64,000 nucleotides of DNA from Nocardiopsis quinghaiensis (GTDB taxonomy: Bacteria > Actinomycetota > Actinomycetes > Streptosporangiales > Streptosporangiaceae). The DNA lies in NCBI RefSeq assembly GCF_008638365.1, contig NZ_VWVU01000035.1:1-64000 (forward strand). Direction: 5' to 3'. Position numbers and translations under genes: made by a program. Every line of letters begins with the position of its first letter. The stretch's first letter is position 1. A model generated the notes under the pieces. That model was not told where the DNA came from, searched no databases, and worked only from the letters and a program-made list of their open reading frames with translations. Positions 47,732-56,738 of this stretch are shown here, in pieces.

Positions 47732-48814
47732 TCAGTGCCCGGTGGCGTGGAGCAGGGCTCGGCGGAAGGCGTCCATCTCCTCGGAGGTGCCGACGGTGAC
47801 GCGCAGCCAGCCGGGCGGTCCGGTCTCGCGGATGAGGACCTGCTGGTCGAGCATGTCCCGCCACACCCCGGTGCGGTCCTCGAACTTACCGAACATGACG
47901 AAGTTGGCGTCGGAGTCGGCGACGGAGAGGCCCTGTGCGCGTAGCCATGCGACCAGGGAGTCGCGTTCGGCGCGCAGGTCGGCGACGGCGGCGAGGAGTT
48001 CGTCGGCGTGGTCGAGCGCGGTGAGCGCGACCGTCTGGGTGACGGCGGACAGGTGGTAGGGCAGGCGGACCAGCTGGAGGGCGTCGACCACGGCCGGGTG
48101 GGCGGCCAGATAGCCCACGCGCGCCCCGGCCAGGGCGAAGGCCTTGGACATGGTGCGCGAGACGATCAGCGTGGGGTGGTCGGGCAGCAGGCCCAGGGCG
48201 CTGGGCCTGCCCTCGCGGCGGAACTCGGCGTAGGCCTCGTCCACGACCACGACCCCGGGGGCGGCCCGGACGAGGCGCTCGATGTCGGCCAGGTCCAGGG
48301 CCGTACCGGTGGGGTTGTTGGGCGATGTGAGGAAGACGACGCTGGGCCGGTGCTCGGCGATCGCGGTGAGGGCCGCGTCCACGTCGACGCGGAAGTCGGC
48401 GTCGCGCGGTACGGGTACCCATGCGGTGCCGGTGCCCCGGGAGAGGATCGGGTGCATCGAGTAGGACGGCTCGAAGCCCATCGCGACGCGCCCGGGCCCG
48501 CCGAAGGCCTGGAGGATCTGCTGGAGGACCTCGTTGGAGCCGTTGGCGGCCCACACCCGGTCGGCGGTCAGGCCGTGGCCGAGGTAGGCGGCCAGGCCCT
48601 CCCGCAGGCGGACCGCGTCCCGGTCGGGGTAGCGGTTGAGGCCCAGGGCGGTGCTGGCGACCGCCTCGGCCAGGGCCTTGGCCAGGCGCGGCGAGGGCGG
48701 GTGCGGGTTCTCGTTGGTGTTGAGCACCACCGGGACGTCCAGTTGCGGCGCGCCGTAGGGCGAGTGGCCGCGCAGGTCGTCGCGGAGGGGCAGGTCGTTC
48801 AGGGTGAAGCTCAC
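47732..48814 (-). CDS. hisC: Histidinol-phosphate aminotransferase
   Basis: PLP aminotransferase converting imidazole-acetol phosphate to histidinol phosphate. 360 aa. Blocks: [50 protein letters not shown], and the PLP lysine in [18 protein letters not shown]. The start is a GTG at 48814. It follows hisD by 111 nt on the same strand. Confidence 0.97.
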   Translation of the reverse strand: MSFTLNDLPLRDDLRGHSPYGAPQLDVPVVLNTNENPHPPSPRLAKALAEAVASTALGLNRYPDRDAVRLREGLAAYLGHGLTADRVWAANGSNEVLQQILQAFGGPGRVAMGFEPSYSMHPILSRGTGTAWVPVPRDADFRVDVDAALTAIAEHRPSVVFLTSPNNPTGTALDLADIERLVRAAPGVVVVDEAYAEFRREGRPSALGLLPDHPTLIVSRTMSKAFALAGARVGYLAAHPAVVDALQLVRLPYHLSAVTQTVALTALDHADELLAAVADLRAERDSLVAWLRAQGLSVADSDANFVMFGKFEDRTGVWRDMLDQQVLIRETGPPGWLRVTVGTSEEMDAFRRALLHATGH

Positions 48815-48925
48815 GGTTCCACGCTCATGGTCGGTTGTGGGCGGCGGTCGGGTGCGCGGCTCCCCGGCCGGTGCGGCCGTGGGTCGCGGTGCGCCCGGTT
48901 CCCGCCGGGCTGGCTGGCCGTCGGG

Positions 48926-50221
48926 TCAGGCCTGGTCCGCGCGCGCGGCGACGGCCTCGCCGTGCGCGGGCAGGTCCTCGGCGTTGGCCAGGGTGATGAC
49001 GTGGTGGGCGACGTCGGCCAACGCGTCACGGTCGTATTCGACGATGTGCACCCCGCGTAGGAAGGTCTGCACGCTCAGGCCACCGGTGTGGCAGGCGCAG
49101 CCGCCGGTGGGCAGTACGTGGTTGGATCCGGCGGCGTAGTCGCCGAGGGAGACCGGCGAGAAGTCACCGACGAAGACCGCGCCCGCGTTGCGCACGCGCG
49201 CGGCCCACGCGGCGGCGTCGGCGGTCATGATCTCCAGGTGCTCGGCGGCGTAGGCGTCGACGACGGCGAGGCCGTGGTCGAGGTCGTCGACCAGGGCGAT
49301 GCCGGACTGCGGGCCGGACAGGGCCTCACGGACGCGGTCGCTGTGCTTGGTGGCGTCCACGCGGACGGCGAGGCGCTGGGTGACCGCCTCGGCCAGGGCC
49401 TCGTCCGGGGTGACCAGGACGGAGGCGGCGACGACGTCGTGCTCGGCCTGGCTGATGAGGTCGGCGGCGACGTAGTCGGCGTTGGCGGTGGCGTCGGCGA
49501 GGATCGCGATCTCGGTGGGACCGGCCTCGGCGTCGATGCCGATGACGCCCTTGAGCAGGCGTTTGGCCGCGGCCACCCAGATGTTGCCGGGGCCGGTGAC
49601 CATGTCGGTGCGCTCGCAGGGACCCGCGCCGTGGGCGAACATGGCCACGGCCTGGGCGCCGCCGACGGCGTAGACCTCGTCGACGCCGAGCAGGGCGCAG
49701 GCGGCGAGGATGGTCGGGTGCGGCAGTCCGCCGAACCCGCTCTGGGGCGGCGAGGCCACCGCCAGGGAGCGCACCCCCGCCTCCTGGGCGGGGACGACGT
49801 TCATGACGACGCTGGAGGGATAGACGGCCCGGCCGCCCGGCACGTAGAGGCCGACGCGGTCGACGGGGATCCACTTCTCGGTGACGGTGCCCCCGGGCGC
49901 GACCCGGGTGGTGTGGTCGGTACGGCGCTGGTCGCGGTGTACCGCGCGGGCGCGACGGACGGACTCCTCCAGCGCGGCGCGCACGGAGGGGTCGAGATCG
50001 GCCAGGGCGGCCTCGATCGCGGTCGCGGGGACCCGGATGTCGGTCAGGCGCACGCCGTCGAAGCGTTCGGTGAGTTCGATCAGCGCCTCGGTCCCGCGAT
50101 GGCGTACGTCCTCGCAGATGGGACGTACTCGGTCAACGGCGGCCGCCACGTCCAGTTCCGCGCGGGGAAGGGCCTGGCGGGGGTCGCCCTGGGTGCCTCG
50201 GAGGTCGATTCGACTGATCAC
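48926..50221 (-). CDS. hisD: Histidinol dehydrogenase
   Basis: Zinc enzyme that oxidises histidinol to histidine in two NAD-dependent steps. 431 aa. [19 protein letters not shown] and the signature region [14 protein letters not shown]...[10 protein letters not shown] are intact, as is [19 protein letters not shown] near the C-terminus. First gene of the his operon. The GTG start has no Shine-Dalgarno; TAGACT ends 6 nt before it, so the mRNA may be leaderless. Confidence 0.97.
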   Translation of the reverse strand: MISRIDLRGTQGDPRQALPRAELDVAAAVDRVRPICEDVRHRGTEALIELTERFDGVRLTDIRVPATAIEAALADLDPSVRAALEESVRRARAVHRDQRRTDHTTRVAPGGTVTEKWIPVDRVGLYVPGGRAVYPSSVVMNVVPAQEAGVRSLAVASPPQSGFGGLPHPTILAACALLGVDEVYAVGGAQAVAMFAHGAGPCERTDMVTGPGNIWVAAAKRLLKGVIGIDAEAGPTEIAILADATANADYVAADLISQAEHDVVAASVLVTPDEALAEAVTQRLAVRVDATKHSDRVREALSGPQSGIALVDDLDHGLAVVDAYAAEHLEIMTADAAAWAARVRNAGAVFVGDFSPVSLGDYAAGSNHVLPTGGCACHTGGLSVQTFLRGVHIVEYDRDALADVAHHVITLANAEDLPAHGEAVAARADQA

Positions 50222-50233
50222 GGCCCCAGTCTA
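50222..50233 (-). promoter_or_regulatory. hisD -10 element of a leaderless-type promoter
   Basis: On the minus strand TAGACT is followed by GGGGCC and the hisD GTG. This spacing puts the transcription start at or next to the start codon. No convincing -35 hexamer is seen. Confidence 0.45.
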
Positions 50234-50350
50234 GGGGGAGGTTCCCATTCAGTGGGTGGTGCTGTCCGAATGATGGACACCACATCCGCTCCACCGGCGG
50301 GTACACGTCCTTCCGAGCACGGGCGGGCAGAGTGCGACAAAGGCCACTAT

Positions 50351-50414
50351 TAAGCTTCGCCTAACTTTGGAACACCTAACCTTATTAACCTTTAGAAAGG
50401 CTTGCCTAACAAAT
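50351..50414 (+). promoter_or_regulatory. Iron-box-like repeats upstream of ferritin gene
   Basis: Three 19-bp sites resemble the DtxR/IdeR palindrome TTAGGTTAGCCTAACCTAA: 50351-50369, 50366-50384 and 50396-50414, each matching 12-13 of 19 positions and each keeping the CCTAAC half. The region is strikingly AT-rich for this genome. In mycobacteria IdeR activates the ferritin gene bfrB from tandem boxes upstream; the same design is inferred here. Confidence 0.6.
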
Positions 50415-50469
50415 TCATGGACACTTTGGGAGTTTCGCGAAAAGCTTTTTTATGCGTTATCGTGGAGCC

Positions 50470-51030
50470 ATGACTTCGAGCACGAGCAGCGATATCGGCC
50501 TTTCCAAGTTCCACCGCCTCCTGGTCGAGCAGGTGCGGCACGAGTTCACGGCCTCCCACCAGTACGTGGCCATCGCCGCCTGGTTCGACGACCAGGACCT
50601 GCCCCAGTTGGCGCGGGTCTTCTACGAGCAGGCGCTGGAGGAGCGCGACCACGCGATGATGATCGTGCGGTTCCTCCTGGACAACGATGTTTCCTTCGCC
50701 CTGCCGGGCGTGGACGAGATCAAGACCGATTTCTCCGCCACCCGCGAGCTGGTCGCCCTGGCCCTGCGCCAGGAGCGCGAGGTGACCGACCAGTTCCACC
50801 GCCTGGCCAAGGTCGCCCGCGACGAGGACGACTACACCGGTGAGCAGTTCCTGCAGTGGTTCATCCAGGAGCAGACCGAGGAGGTCGCCAAGATGTCCAC
50901 CCTGCTCAACGTGGTGGACCGCTCCAACGGCAACCTGTTCGACGTGGAGACCTTCGTCGCCCGCGACATGCCCAGCGAGGACAACGGCAGCCAGGGCGCG
51001 CCCGGCACCGCCGGCCCCTCCGTCTCCTGA
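50470..51030 (+). CDS. Ferritin (non-haem, BfrB type)
   Basis: Iron-storage protein forming a 24-mer shell. 186 aa from the ATG at 50470; an in-frame ATG at 50452 would add six residues. Ferroxidase-type ligands are present in VRHEFTASHQYVAIAAWF, EQALEERDHAMMIVRFL and LRQEREVTDQFHRLA, followed by GEQFLQWFIQEQTEEV. There is no haem-binding Met typical of bacterioferritin. The C-terminal NGSQGAPG tail is disordered. The iron-box-like array upstream suggests iron-responsive expression. Confidence 0.93.
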   Translation: MTSSTSSDIGLSKFHRLLVEQVRHEFTASHQYVAIAAWFDDQDLPQLARVFYEQALEERDHAMMIVRFLLDNDVSFALPGVDEIKTDFSATRELVALALRQEREVTDQFHRLAKVARDEDDYTGEQFLQWFIQEQTEEVAKMSTLLNVVDRSNGNLFDVETFVARDMPSEDNGSQGAPGTAGPSVS

Positions 51031-51068
51031 GGGCCCCGACCACGGGCCGCCTCCGGGCGGCCACTCCC

Positions 51069-51129
51069 GCGGCCCGGGCTCCGGGCGCCCGTTCCAGAGG
51101 GGGGAACGCGGGCGCCGGGCCCGGGCCGC
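51069..51129 (+). terminator. Terminator after ferritin gene
   Basis: Imperfect inverted repeat of about 27 nt per arm (51069-51095 / 51101-51129) with a short purine-rich loop, 39 nt past the stop. It is the largest hairpin in the window. Confidence 0.8.
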
Positions 51130-51216
51130 TCCGCATGGGCGACCCACCGCGGTAAATCCCGCGTCGGGGTGTGCCGCCGGCGCCCGCGTTCCCGGCATGA
51201 GGGGCATACTGGAATC

Positions 51217-51993
51217 ATGCCCTTGGCCCTGCCCGTCTTCCCGTTGAACACCGTGCTGTTCCCCGGCATGACCGTCCCCCTGCACGTCTTCGAGCGGCGG
51301 TACCGCCGCCTGGTCTCGGAGCTGCTCGGGCCCACCCTCGCCCAGGGCGAGCTGACCGGTCCCGGCCGCGGGCCGCACCGGTTCGGGGTGGTGTGGATCG
51401 AGTTGGGCCACGAGGTGGCCGCCGAGTCCGGCCAGAGCGCGGAGGGCGCGGACACCGGTGTGCCCCTCACCAGCGGTCCCGGGACCTCGCTGCCCCGGGT
51501 GAGCACGACCGGGTGCACCGCCCTGGTCCGCGACGTGCGCACCTACGAGGACGGCCGCTACGACCTGGTTGTGGAGGGCGGCGCGCGGTTCGCCATCACC
51601 GACATGGCCGAGGTGGACGCCTCCTCGCCCGAGGAGTACGCGACCGCTTCGGTGGCCCTCCTGCCCGAGCCGCTGGGCCCGGACGTCGAGGAGCACGCCG
51701 AGCGGGTGCGGGACCTGTTCGCGACCTACTCCCAGCGCCTGGCGTCGATCGGGATGTCGCCCGACGCCTCACCGGAGCTGCCCAAGGACCCCATCGCGCT
51801 GTCCTACAGCGTGGCCGCCTCCACGGTCCTGGACCAGGCGGAGAAGCAGCGGCTGCTGGAGGCGGAGGACGCGGCGACCCGGCTGGCCGTCACCGCCCGG
51901 TTCCTGCGTCGGGAGAACCGCATCGTGGCCACTCCCACACTGCCCAACCTCCCCGCGGGTCCCTTCCTCGACAACGGCGTCTCGTTCAACTGA
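51217..51993 (+). CDS. Lon N-terminal (LON substrate-binding) domain protein
   Basis: 258 aa, the stand-alone form of the Lon protease N-domain. The beginning MPLALPVFPLNTVLFPGMTV and PLHVFERRYRRLVSELL match the domain, as does the later GCTALVRDVRTYEDGRYDLV. There is no AAA+ or protease part, so it cannot degrade proteins; these proteins are thought to bind peptides or ligands. The ATG at 51217 is preceded by CATACT 6 nt upstream, suggesting a leaderless transcript. Confidence 0.88.
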   Translation: MPLALPVFPLNTVLFPGMTVPLHVFERRYRRLVSELLGPTLAQGELTGPGRGPHRFGVVWIELGHEVAAESGQSAEGADTGVPLTSGPGTSLPRVSTTGCTALVRDVRTYEDGRYDLVVEGGARFAITDMAEVDASSPEEYATASVALLPEPLGPDVEEHAERVRDLFATYSQRLASIGMSPDASPELPKDPIALSYSVAASTVLDQAEKQRLLEAEDAATRLAVTARFLRRENRIVATPTLPNLPAGPFLDNGVSFN

Positions 51994-52191
51994 GGACATG
52001 GGCCGAAGGTCCCGGCATCGGGCCCGTGCGGCGAAAACACCACCTTTCCCGCACGCCCCATCACGCACTCGCGGCTCTGGTCACCTAGCCTGCTGTGCGA
52101 ACCGGTGCTGCGCGCCCGGGGTCCCGAACCCGGGCGTGTTCGTAGCGCATGCACCAGCGCGTTCACGCGCAGGAGAGGAACCAGGTACTCG

Positions 52192-52677
52192 ATGAGCGCA
52201 AAAGCCACACCCGCGACCGTAGCCGCGGGGCGGACCAAGACCACGTACACGCTGCACCCCTACGAGGCCGACGGCGCCTCGGACGGGCACTCCTACGGCA
52301 CCGACGCCGCCGACGCGCTGGGCGTCCCCCGCGAGCACGTCTTCAAGACCCTGATCGCCGATGTGGACGGGCGGCTCACCGTGGGGGTCGTCCCCGTCAG
52401 CACCACACTCGACCTCAAGGCGCTGGCCGCGGCGGTCGGCGGCAAGAGGGCCGCCATGGCCGACCTGTCCATGGCGGAGAGGGCCACCGGATACGTGCGC
52501 GGCGGGATCAGCCCGCTGGGCCAGCGCAAGCGGCTGCGCACCGTGATCGACGCCTCGGTGACCGCCCTGCCCACGGTCTACGTCTCGGCCGGGCGGCGGG
52601 GGTTGCAGATGGAGCTGAAGCCCCAGGACCTGATCAAGCTCACCGAGGCGGTCACCGCGCCGATCGGCTCTCCCTGA
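52192..52677 (+). CDS. ybaK: YbaK-type Cys-tRNA(Pro) deacylase
   Basis: 161 aa. A YbaK/EbsC-family editing protein that hydrolyses Cys-tRNA(Pro) made in error by prolyl-tRNA synthetase. Seen: EHVFKTLIADVDGRLTVGVV with the conserved FKTL Lys, the segment KRAAMADLSMAERATGYVRG, and GGISPLGQRKRLRTVID. These correspond to the catalytic Lys and the GxxPxG motif of the family. The ATG at 52192 is chosen because AGGAGAGG lies 15 nt upstream; a longer frame from 52105 looks non-coding. Confidence 0.88.
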   Translation: MSAKATPATVAAGRTKTTYTLHPYEADGASDGHSYGTDAADALGVPREHVFKTLIADVDGRLTVGVVPVSTTLDLKALAAAVGGKRAAMADLSMAERATGYVRGGISPLGQRKRLRTVIDASVTALPTVYVSAGRRGLQMELKPQDLIKLTEAVTAPIGSP

Positions 52678-52748
52678 TCCGGACCGCGGGCACGTGAGGA
52701 ACCCGCGCGGGGCACCGGGACTCCCCCGGAGGATCCGTGCACGAGTTG

Positions 52749-52783
52749 TTGCCGGTCCATCTACCCAGGAGTAGTTTTGTGAC
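52749..52783 (+). promoter_or_regulatory. Leaderless-type promoter of acyl-CoA ligase gene
   Basis: TTGCCG (52749-52754), a 17-nt spacer, TAGTTT (52772-52777), then 6 nt to the ATG at 52784. The expected transcription start is the A of the start codon. A GGAG at 52768-52771 lies within the spacer and would not be on such a transcript. Confidence 0.6.
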
Positions 52784-54652
52784 ATGGGTAACACTTCATC
52801 CCCCTTCCAGTCGGTCCCCGGAATGTTCCTCTCCCGCGTCGCGGAGTCCGGCGACGCCGAAGCCTTCAGCTACCCCCTCCCCGACCCGGGCGGCACCCAC
52901 GAGAAGTGGGAGACCCTCACCTGGTCCCAGACCCGTGACCGCGTGCGCGACCTCGCGCTGGGCCTGCACTCCCTGGGGGTGACCCCCCAGGCCCGGTGCG
53001 CGATCGCCTCCAGCACCCGGATCGAGTGGATCCTCGCCGATCTGGCCGTGCTGTGCGCGGGCGGCGCCTCCACGACCATCTACCCCTCCTCCACCCCGCC
53101 CGACTGCGCCTACATCGTCTCCGACTCCGGCAGCATGGTGGCCTTCGCCGAGAACGACGAGCAGGTCGCCAAACTGGTCGGCCAGCGCGCCCAGATGCCC
53201 GGGCTGTCCAGGGTGATCGCCTTCGAGGGCGCCGCGGGCGGTGACGACGACTGGGTGATGACCCTCGACGAACTGGCGCGCACGGGTGCCGAACTGCACG
53301 CCGAGCGGCCCGACCTGTTCGAGGAGCTGGTGGCGGGCGTGCGGCCCGACCACCTGGCCACGCTGATCTACACCTCCGGTACCACCGGCAGGCCCAAGGG
53401 CGTGCGTCTGGACCACGCGAACTGGCTCTACGAGGCCCGGGCCATGGAGGAGCTGGACGCCGAGCTGCGCCCCCAGGGCTGGGAGCTCATGGACATCGAC
53501 GACGTGCAGTACCTGTGGCTGCCGCTGGCACACGTCTTCGGCAAGGTCATGCAGGTCAGCCAGCTGCGGATCGGGTTCAAGACCGCGGTGGACGGCCGGG
53601 TCGACAGGATCGTGCAGAACCTGGCCGTCGTGCGGCCCACCTTCATGGCCGCCGCCCCGCGCATCTTCGAGAAGGTCTACAACCGGGTGGTCATGCAGGC
53701 CAAGGAGGGAGGCGCGGCCAAGTACCGGATCTTCCGGTGGGCCGTGGGTGTGGGGGACCGGGTCGCACGCCGGAAGGAGGGGGGCGGGGAGCCCACCGGC
53801 CTGCTGGCCCTCCAGCACAGGATCGCCGACAGGCTCGTGTTCGCCAAGCTGCGGGCGCTCTTCGGAGGGCGGCTGAAGTTCCTCATCTCCGGCAGCGCGC
53901 CGCTGTCCCCCGACATCGGGCGGTTCTTCTACGGTGCCGGGGTCACCATCCTGGAGGGATACGGGCTCACCGAGACCAGCGCCGGGACGTTCGTCAACCG
54001 GCCCGGCGACATCAGGTTCGGCACGGTCGGGCTGCCCATGCCGGGCACCGAGGTCAGGATCGCCGAGGACGGCGAGGTCCTCCTCCGCGGCGGCGGCGTG
54101 ATGCGCGGCTACCACAACCTGTCCGGCGCCACCGAGGAGGTGCTCACCGAGGACGGCTGGTTCGCCACCGGCGACATCGGCGTCCTGGAGGGCGGGCACC
54201 TGCGCATCACCGACCGCAAGAAGGAGCTCATCAAGACCTCCGGCGGAAAGTACGTGGCGCCGCAGAGCATCGAGAGCCGCTTCAAGGCGCTGTGCCCCTA
54301 CGTGAGCAACCTGGTGGTGCACGGCGACCGGCGCCCCTACTGCGTGGCGCTGGTGGCCCTGGACCCCGAATCCATCGACGCGTGGGCGGCCGACAACGGC
54401 CTGGCCGAGCTCGACTACGCGGCTCTGGCCAGCGAGCCGAAGGCCAGGGAGATGGTGCAGGAGGCCATCGACGAGCTCAACCGGGACCTGCCCCGGCACG
54501 AGACCGTCAAGAAGTTCACGATCCTGCCCAACGACCTGACGGTGGAGGAGGGCGAGATCACGCCCAGCCTCAAGATGCGGCGGCGGGCGGTCGAGAACAA
54601 GTACCGGGACCTGCTCGACGGCATGTACGAGGACACCGTCCAGACTCTGTGA
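52784..54652 (+). CDS. Long-chain fatty-acid-CoA ligase (FadD15-like)
   Basis: Activates fatty acids to acyl-CoA via acyl-AMP. 622 aa, the length of the mycobacterial FadD15 group. P-loop TLIYTSGTTGRPKGV, LPLAHVFGKVMQ, the substrate-pocket ISGSAPLSPDIGRFF, YGLTETSAGTFVN, GWFATGDIG, DRKKELIKTSGGKYVAPQ and the C-terminal catalytic Lys in GEITPSLKMRRR are all present. It converges on a membrane protein gene 11 bp downstream. Confidence 0.94.
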   Translation: MGNTSSPFQSVPGMFLSRVAESGDAEAFSYPLPDPGGTHEKWETLTWSQTRDRVRDLALGLHSLGVTPQARCAIASSTRIEWILADLAVLCAGGASTTIYPSSTPPDCAYIVSDSGSMVAFAENDEQVAKLVGQRAQMPGLSRVIAFEGAAGGDDDWVMTLDELARTGAELHAERPDLFEELVAGVRPDHLATLIYTSGTTGRPKGVRLDHANWLYEARAMEELDAELRPQGWELMDIDDVQYLWLPLAHVFGKVMQVSQLRIGFKTAVDGRVDRIVQNLAVVRPTFMAAAPRIFEKVYNRVVMQAKEGGAAKYRIFRWAVGVGDRVARRKEGGGEPTGLLALQHRIADRLVFAKLRALFGGRLKFLISGSAPLSPDIGRFFYGAGVTILEGYGLTETSAGTFVNRPGDIRFGTVGLPMPGTEVRIAEDGEVLLRGGGVMRGYHNLSGATEEVLTEDGWFATGDIGVLEGGHLRITDRKKELIKTSGGKYVAPQSIESRFKALCPYVSNLVVHGDRRPYCVALVALDPESIDAWAADNGLAELDYAALASEPKAREMVQEAIDELNRDLPRHETVKKFTILPNDLTVEEGEITPSLKMRRRAVENKYRDLLDGMYEDTVQTL

Positions 54653-54663
54653 GGCGGCGCGGG

Positions 54664-55350
54664 TCAGCGGGGAGGGTCCTCCGGCCGCGCCTGGTCGTCG
54701 GCCGGGATCGGCCGGGCGGGCGGCGCCTGGCCGGGGCGAGGGCCGGTGTCCCGCGGGTCCGTCCCCGTCCGCGCCTCCGTCGTCTCCGGTCCGGGTACGT
54801 GGACGGGCACACCGGGCTGGTCGCGGCGCACGAAGCTGATCGCGTCGAGCAGCCCGTACTGCAGGACGAACATCAGCGGCCAGACCAGCAGGAAGGCGGT
54901 CGCGTCGAGCTGGAGCCCGGTCTGGACGGTGGTGCCGGGTTCGGCGGCGGCGACGGCGGCGTGCGCCGGGCCGTCCAGGGCAACGCCGAGGCGCCACGTG
55001 AGCAGTGCCCCGCCCAGCGAGCCCAGGCAGCCCGCGACCAGGCAGACCAGGCGCAGGTCCCGGAACCGACGGCGGGCCAGCGGGAACTGGACCATGTAGG
55101 CGGTGTAGCCGGTGGCCAGCCCCGCCAGGCCGGTCATGAGGACGAAGTAGCCCTCCCCCGCGAAGACGGCCTCGGTGGTGCCGGTGAAGACCTCGCCTCC
55201 GCCCAGGGCGGTGCCCTCCGCCCGGGGCGCGATCTGCCACCACAAGGGGCCCAGGAGCGCGCCCAACAGGAGCAGGGCCCCGAGGACGCACGCCCCCGCC
55301 GTCAGCTGGCGCGGCACCGCCGACGTGTTCGACCGGTTCTGGTCCGCCAT
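54664..55350 (-). CDS. Conserved four-helix membrane protein
   Basis: 228 aa. Four transmembrane segments: about 13-35 (LTAGACVLGALLLLGALLG), one following the TGTTEAVFAGEGYFVLMT loop, one near 95-120 (LVCLVAGCLGSLGGALLTW) and one near 150-170. A Pro/Arg/Asp-rich cytosolic tail of about 55 residues follows. The layout resembles actinobacterial DUF2567-type proteins, but this is not certain. The ATG at 55350 is preferred; a GTG three codons earlier is possible. Confidence 0.65.
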   Translation of the reverse strand: MADQNRSNTSAVPRQLTAGACVLGALLLLGALLGPLWWQIAPRAEGTALGGGEVFTGTTEAVFAGEGYFVLMTGLAGLATGYTAYMVQFPLARRRFRDLRLVCLVAGCLGSLGGALLTWRLGVALDGPAHAAVAAAEPGTTVQTGLQLDATAFLLVWPLMFVLQYGLLDAISFVRRDQPGVPVHVPGPETTEARTGTDPRDTGPRPGQAPPARPIPADDQARPEDPPR

Positions 55351-55430
55351 CTCCCCCACTCTCTCCGTCCCGTCCCGGCCTGCGGAAAAACCAGTGGATA
55401 CGGGGCACGGCCGGAACGGAGAATACCGGT

Positions 55431-55961
55431 ATGAGTGACAAGGACGGTCCCCTGGCCACCCCCGTGCTCCAGCGTGTCGACCCGCCCAGGGCCGCCGACG
55501 AGCGCACGATGCTCACCAGCTGGTTGGACCGGCACCGCGCCACGGTCCGCGCCAAGTGCGCCGGGCTGTCCCCGGACCTGTCCTCGAAGGCGCCGATACC
55601 GACCTCACCGCTGATGACGGTGGGCGGTGTGGTGTGCCATCTGCGCTGGGTGGAGGCGTTCTGGTTCGAGACCGTGATGCTCAACCAGCCGGACCTGGCC
55701 CCCTACAGCGGGGAGGACCCGGACGCGGAGTGGCGCCGGGGCTCGGAGCTGCCCCTGGGCCGCCTGCTCGACGAGTACGAGGACCAGTGCGCCCGCTCGC
55801 GCGAGATCACCGCCAAGCTGGAACTGGGCTCGGGCGCGCGGCGCGCCCGCCCCCATCCGACCCTGCGCTGGGTGCTGCTGCACATGATCGAGGAGACCGC
55901 CCGCCACAACGGCCACCTGGACATCCTGCGCGAACTCGCCGACGGGGTGACCGGCGAATAG
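55431..55961 (+). CDS. DinB/DUF664-family protein, copy 1
   Basis: 176 aa four-helix-bundle protein of the DinB/DUF664 family. The metal-binding histidines expected for the fold are in VGGVVCHLRWVEAFWFE and LLHMIEETARHNGHLDILRE. These proteins are often thiol- (mycothiol- or bacillithiol-) dependent transferases; the substrate is unknown. The C-terminal half is nearly identical in DNA to the next gene, while the N-terminal half differs more. It is divergent from the membrane protein. Confidence 0.85.
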   Translation: MSDKDGPLATPVLQRVDPPRAADERTMLTSWLDRHRATVRAKCAGLSPDLSSKAPIPTSPLMTVGGVVCHLRWVEAFWFETVMLNQPDLAPYSGEDPDAEWRRGSELPLGRLLDEYEDQCARSREITAKLELGSGARRARPHPTLRWVLLHMIEETARHNGHLDILRELADGVTGE

Positions 55962-56092
55962 ACCACCCGCGCACGGCGCACGGGTGACGCGGACCGCGGC
56001 CCACCGGCACCCGCGTCGTCCTCCGGGCGAGCGGGCGGCCGAGATTCACAAAACCGGTGGATGCGTGCCCCCGGGGCCGGGAGAATGCCCGA

Positions 56093-56626
56093 ATGAGTGA
56101 TGAGAACGCATCCACGGCCGCGCCCGGTCGTGTGGATCCGCCCAAGTCGGCCGACGAGCGCACGATGCTCACCACGTGGTTGGAGTGGCACCGGGCCACG
56201 GTCCACGCCAAGTGCGCCGGCCTGTCCGCCGAGCACGCCGCCGCGACGCCCCTGCCGACGTCGCCGCTGATGAGCGTGGGCGCCGTCGTGTCCCATCTGC
56301 GCTGGGTGGAGCACGCCTGGTTCGAGATGACCCTGATGGGGCTGCCCGATGAGGGCTACGCCACCCCGCAGGACCCGGACGCGGAGTGGCGCCGGGGCTC
56401 GGAGCTGCCCCTGGGCCGTCTGCTCGACGAGTACGAGGACCAGTGCGCCCGCTCACGCGAGATCACCGCCAAGCTGGAACTGGACGCCGTGGCGGCGCTC
56501 CCGTGCCGGGGTGAGGACCCCGCCACGCTGCGCTGGGTGCTGCTGCACATGATCGAGGAGACCGCCCGCCACAACGGCCACCTGGACATCCTGCGCGAAC
56601 TCGCCGACGGGGTGACCGGCGAGTAG
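56093..56626 (+). CDS. DinB/DUF664-family protein, copy 2
   Basis: 177 aa paralogue of the preceding gene, 131 bp downstream. It has the same histidine motifs (VGAVVSHLRWVEHAWFE, LLHMIEETARHNGHLDILRE). Even the bases just before the ATG are similar (GGAG/GGGAG site and AATG-AGTGA start). Two DNA blocks are almost the same in both copies: 113 bp with 2 differences and the last 99 bp with 1, including third codon positions. This indicates recent duplication or gene conversion. Confidence 0.85.
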   Translation: MSDENASTAAPGRVDPPKSADERTMLTTWLEWHRATVHAKCAGLSAEHAAATPLPTSPLMSVGAVVSHLRWVEHAWFEMTLMGLPDEGYATPQDPDAEWRRGSELPLGRLLDEYEDQCARSREITAKLELDAVAALPCRGEDPATLRWVLLHMIEETARHNGHLDILRELADGVTGE

Positions 56627-56671
56627 GCCGCCTCCGCCGGCGGGGCCCGGGACCGACGGCGGAAAGAGGAC

Positions 56672-56711
56672 GGGGGTGCCCGCGGACGGATCGCCCTCCG
56701 CGGGCGCCCCC
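56672..56711. terminator. Bidirectional terminator between DUF664 copy 2 and padR
   Basis: A 15-bp stem with one G-U pair (56672-56686 / 56697-56711) and a 10-nt loop, between convergent genes. Confidence 0.85.
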
Positions 56712-56738
56712 GCGTCGATCGGGACCGGTCGGTCGGCC

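Noticed and set aside
52796-55684. Minus-strand open frame of about 960 codons opposite the acyl-CoA ligase and neighbours
   Set aside because: It runs antisense through several real genes with coherent domains, has no ribosome site and gives Pro/Arg/Gly-rich sequence.
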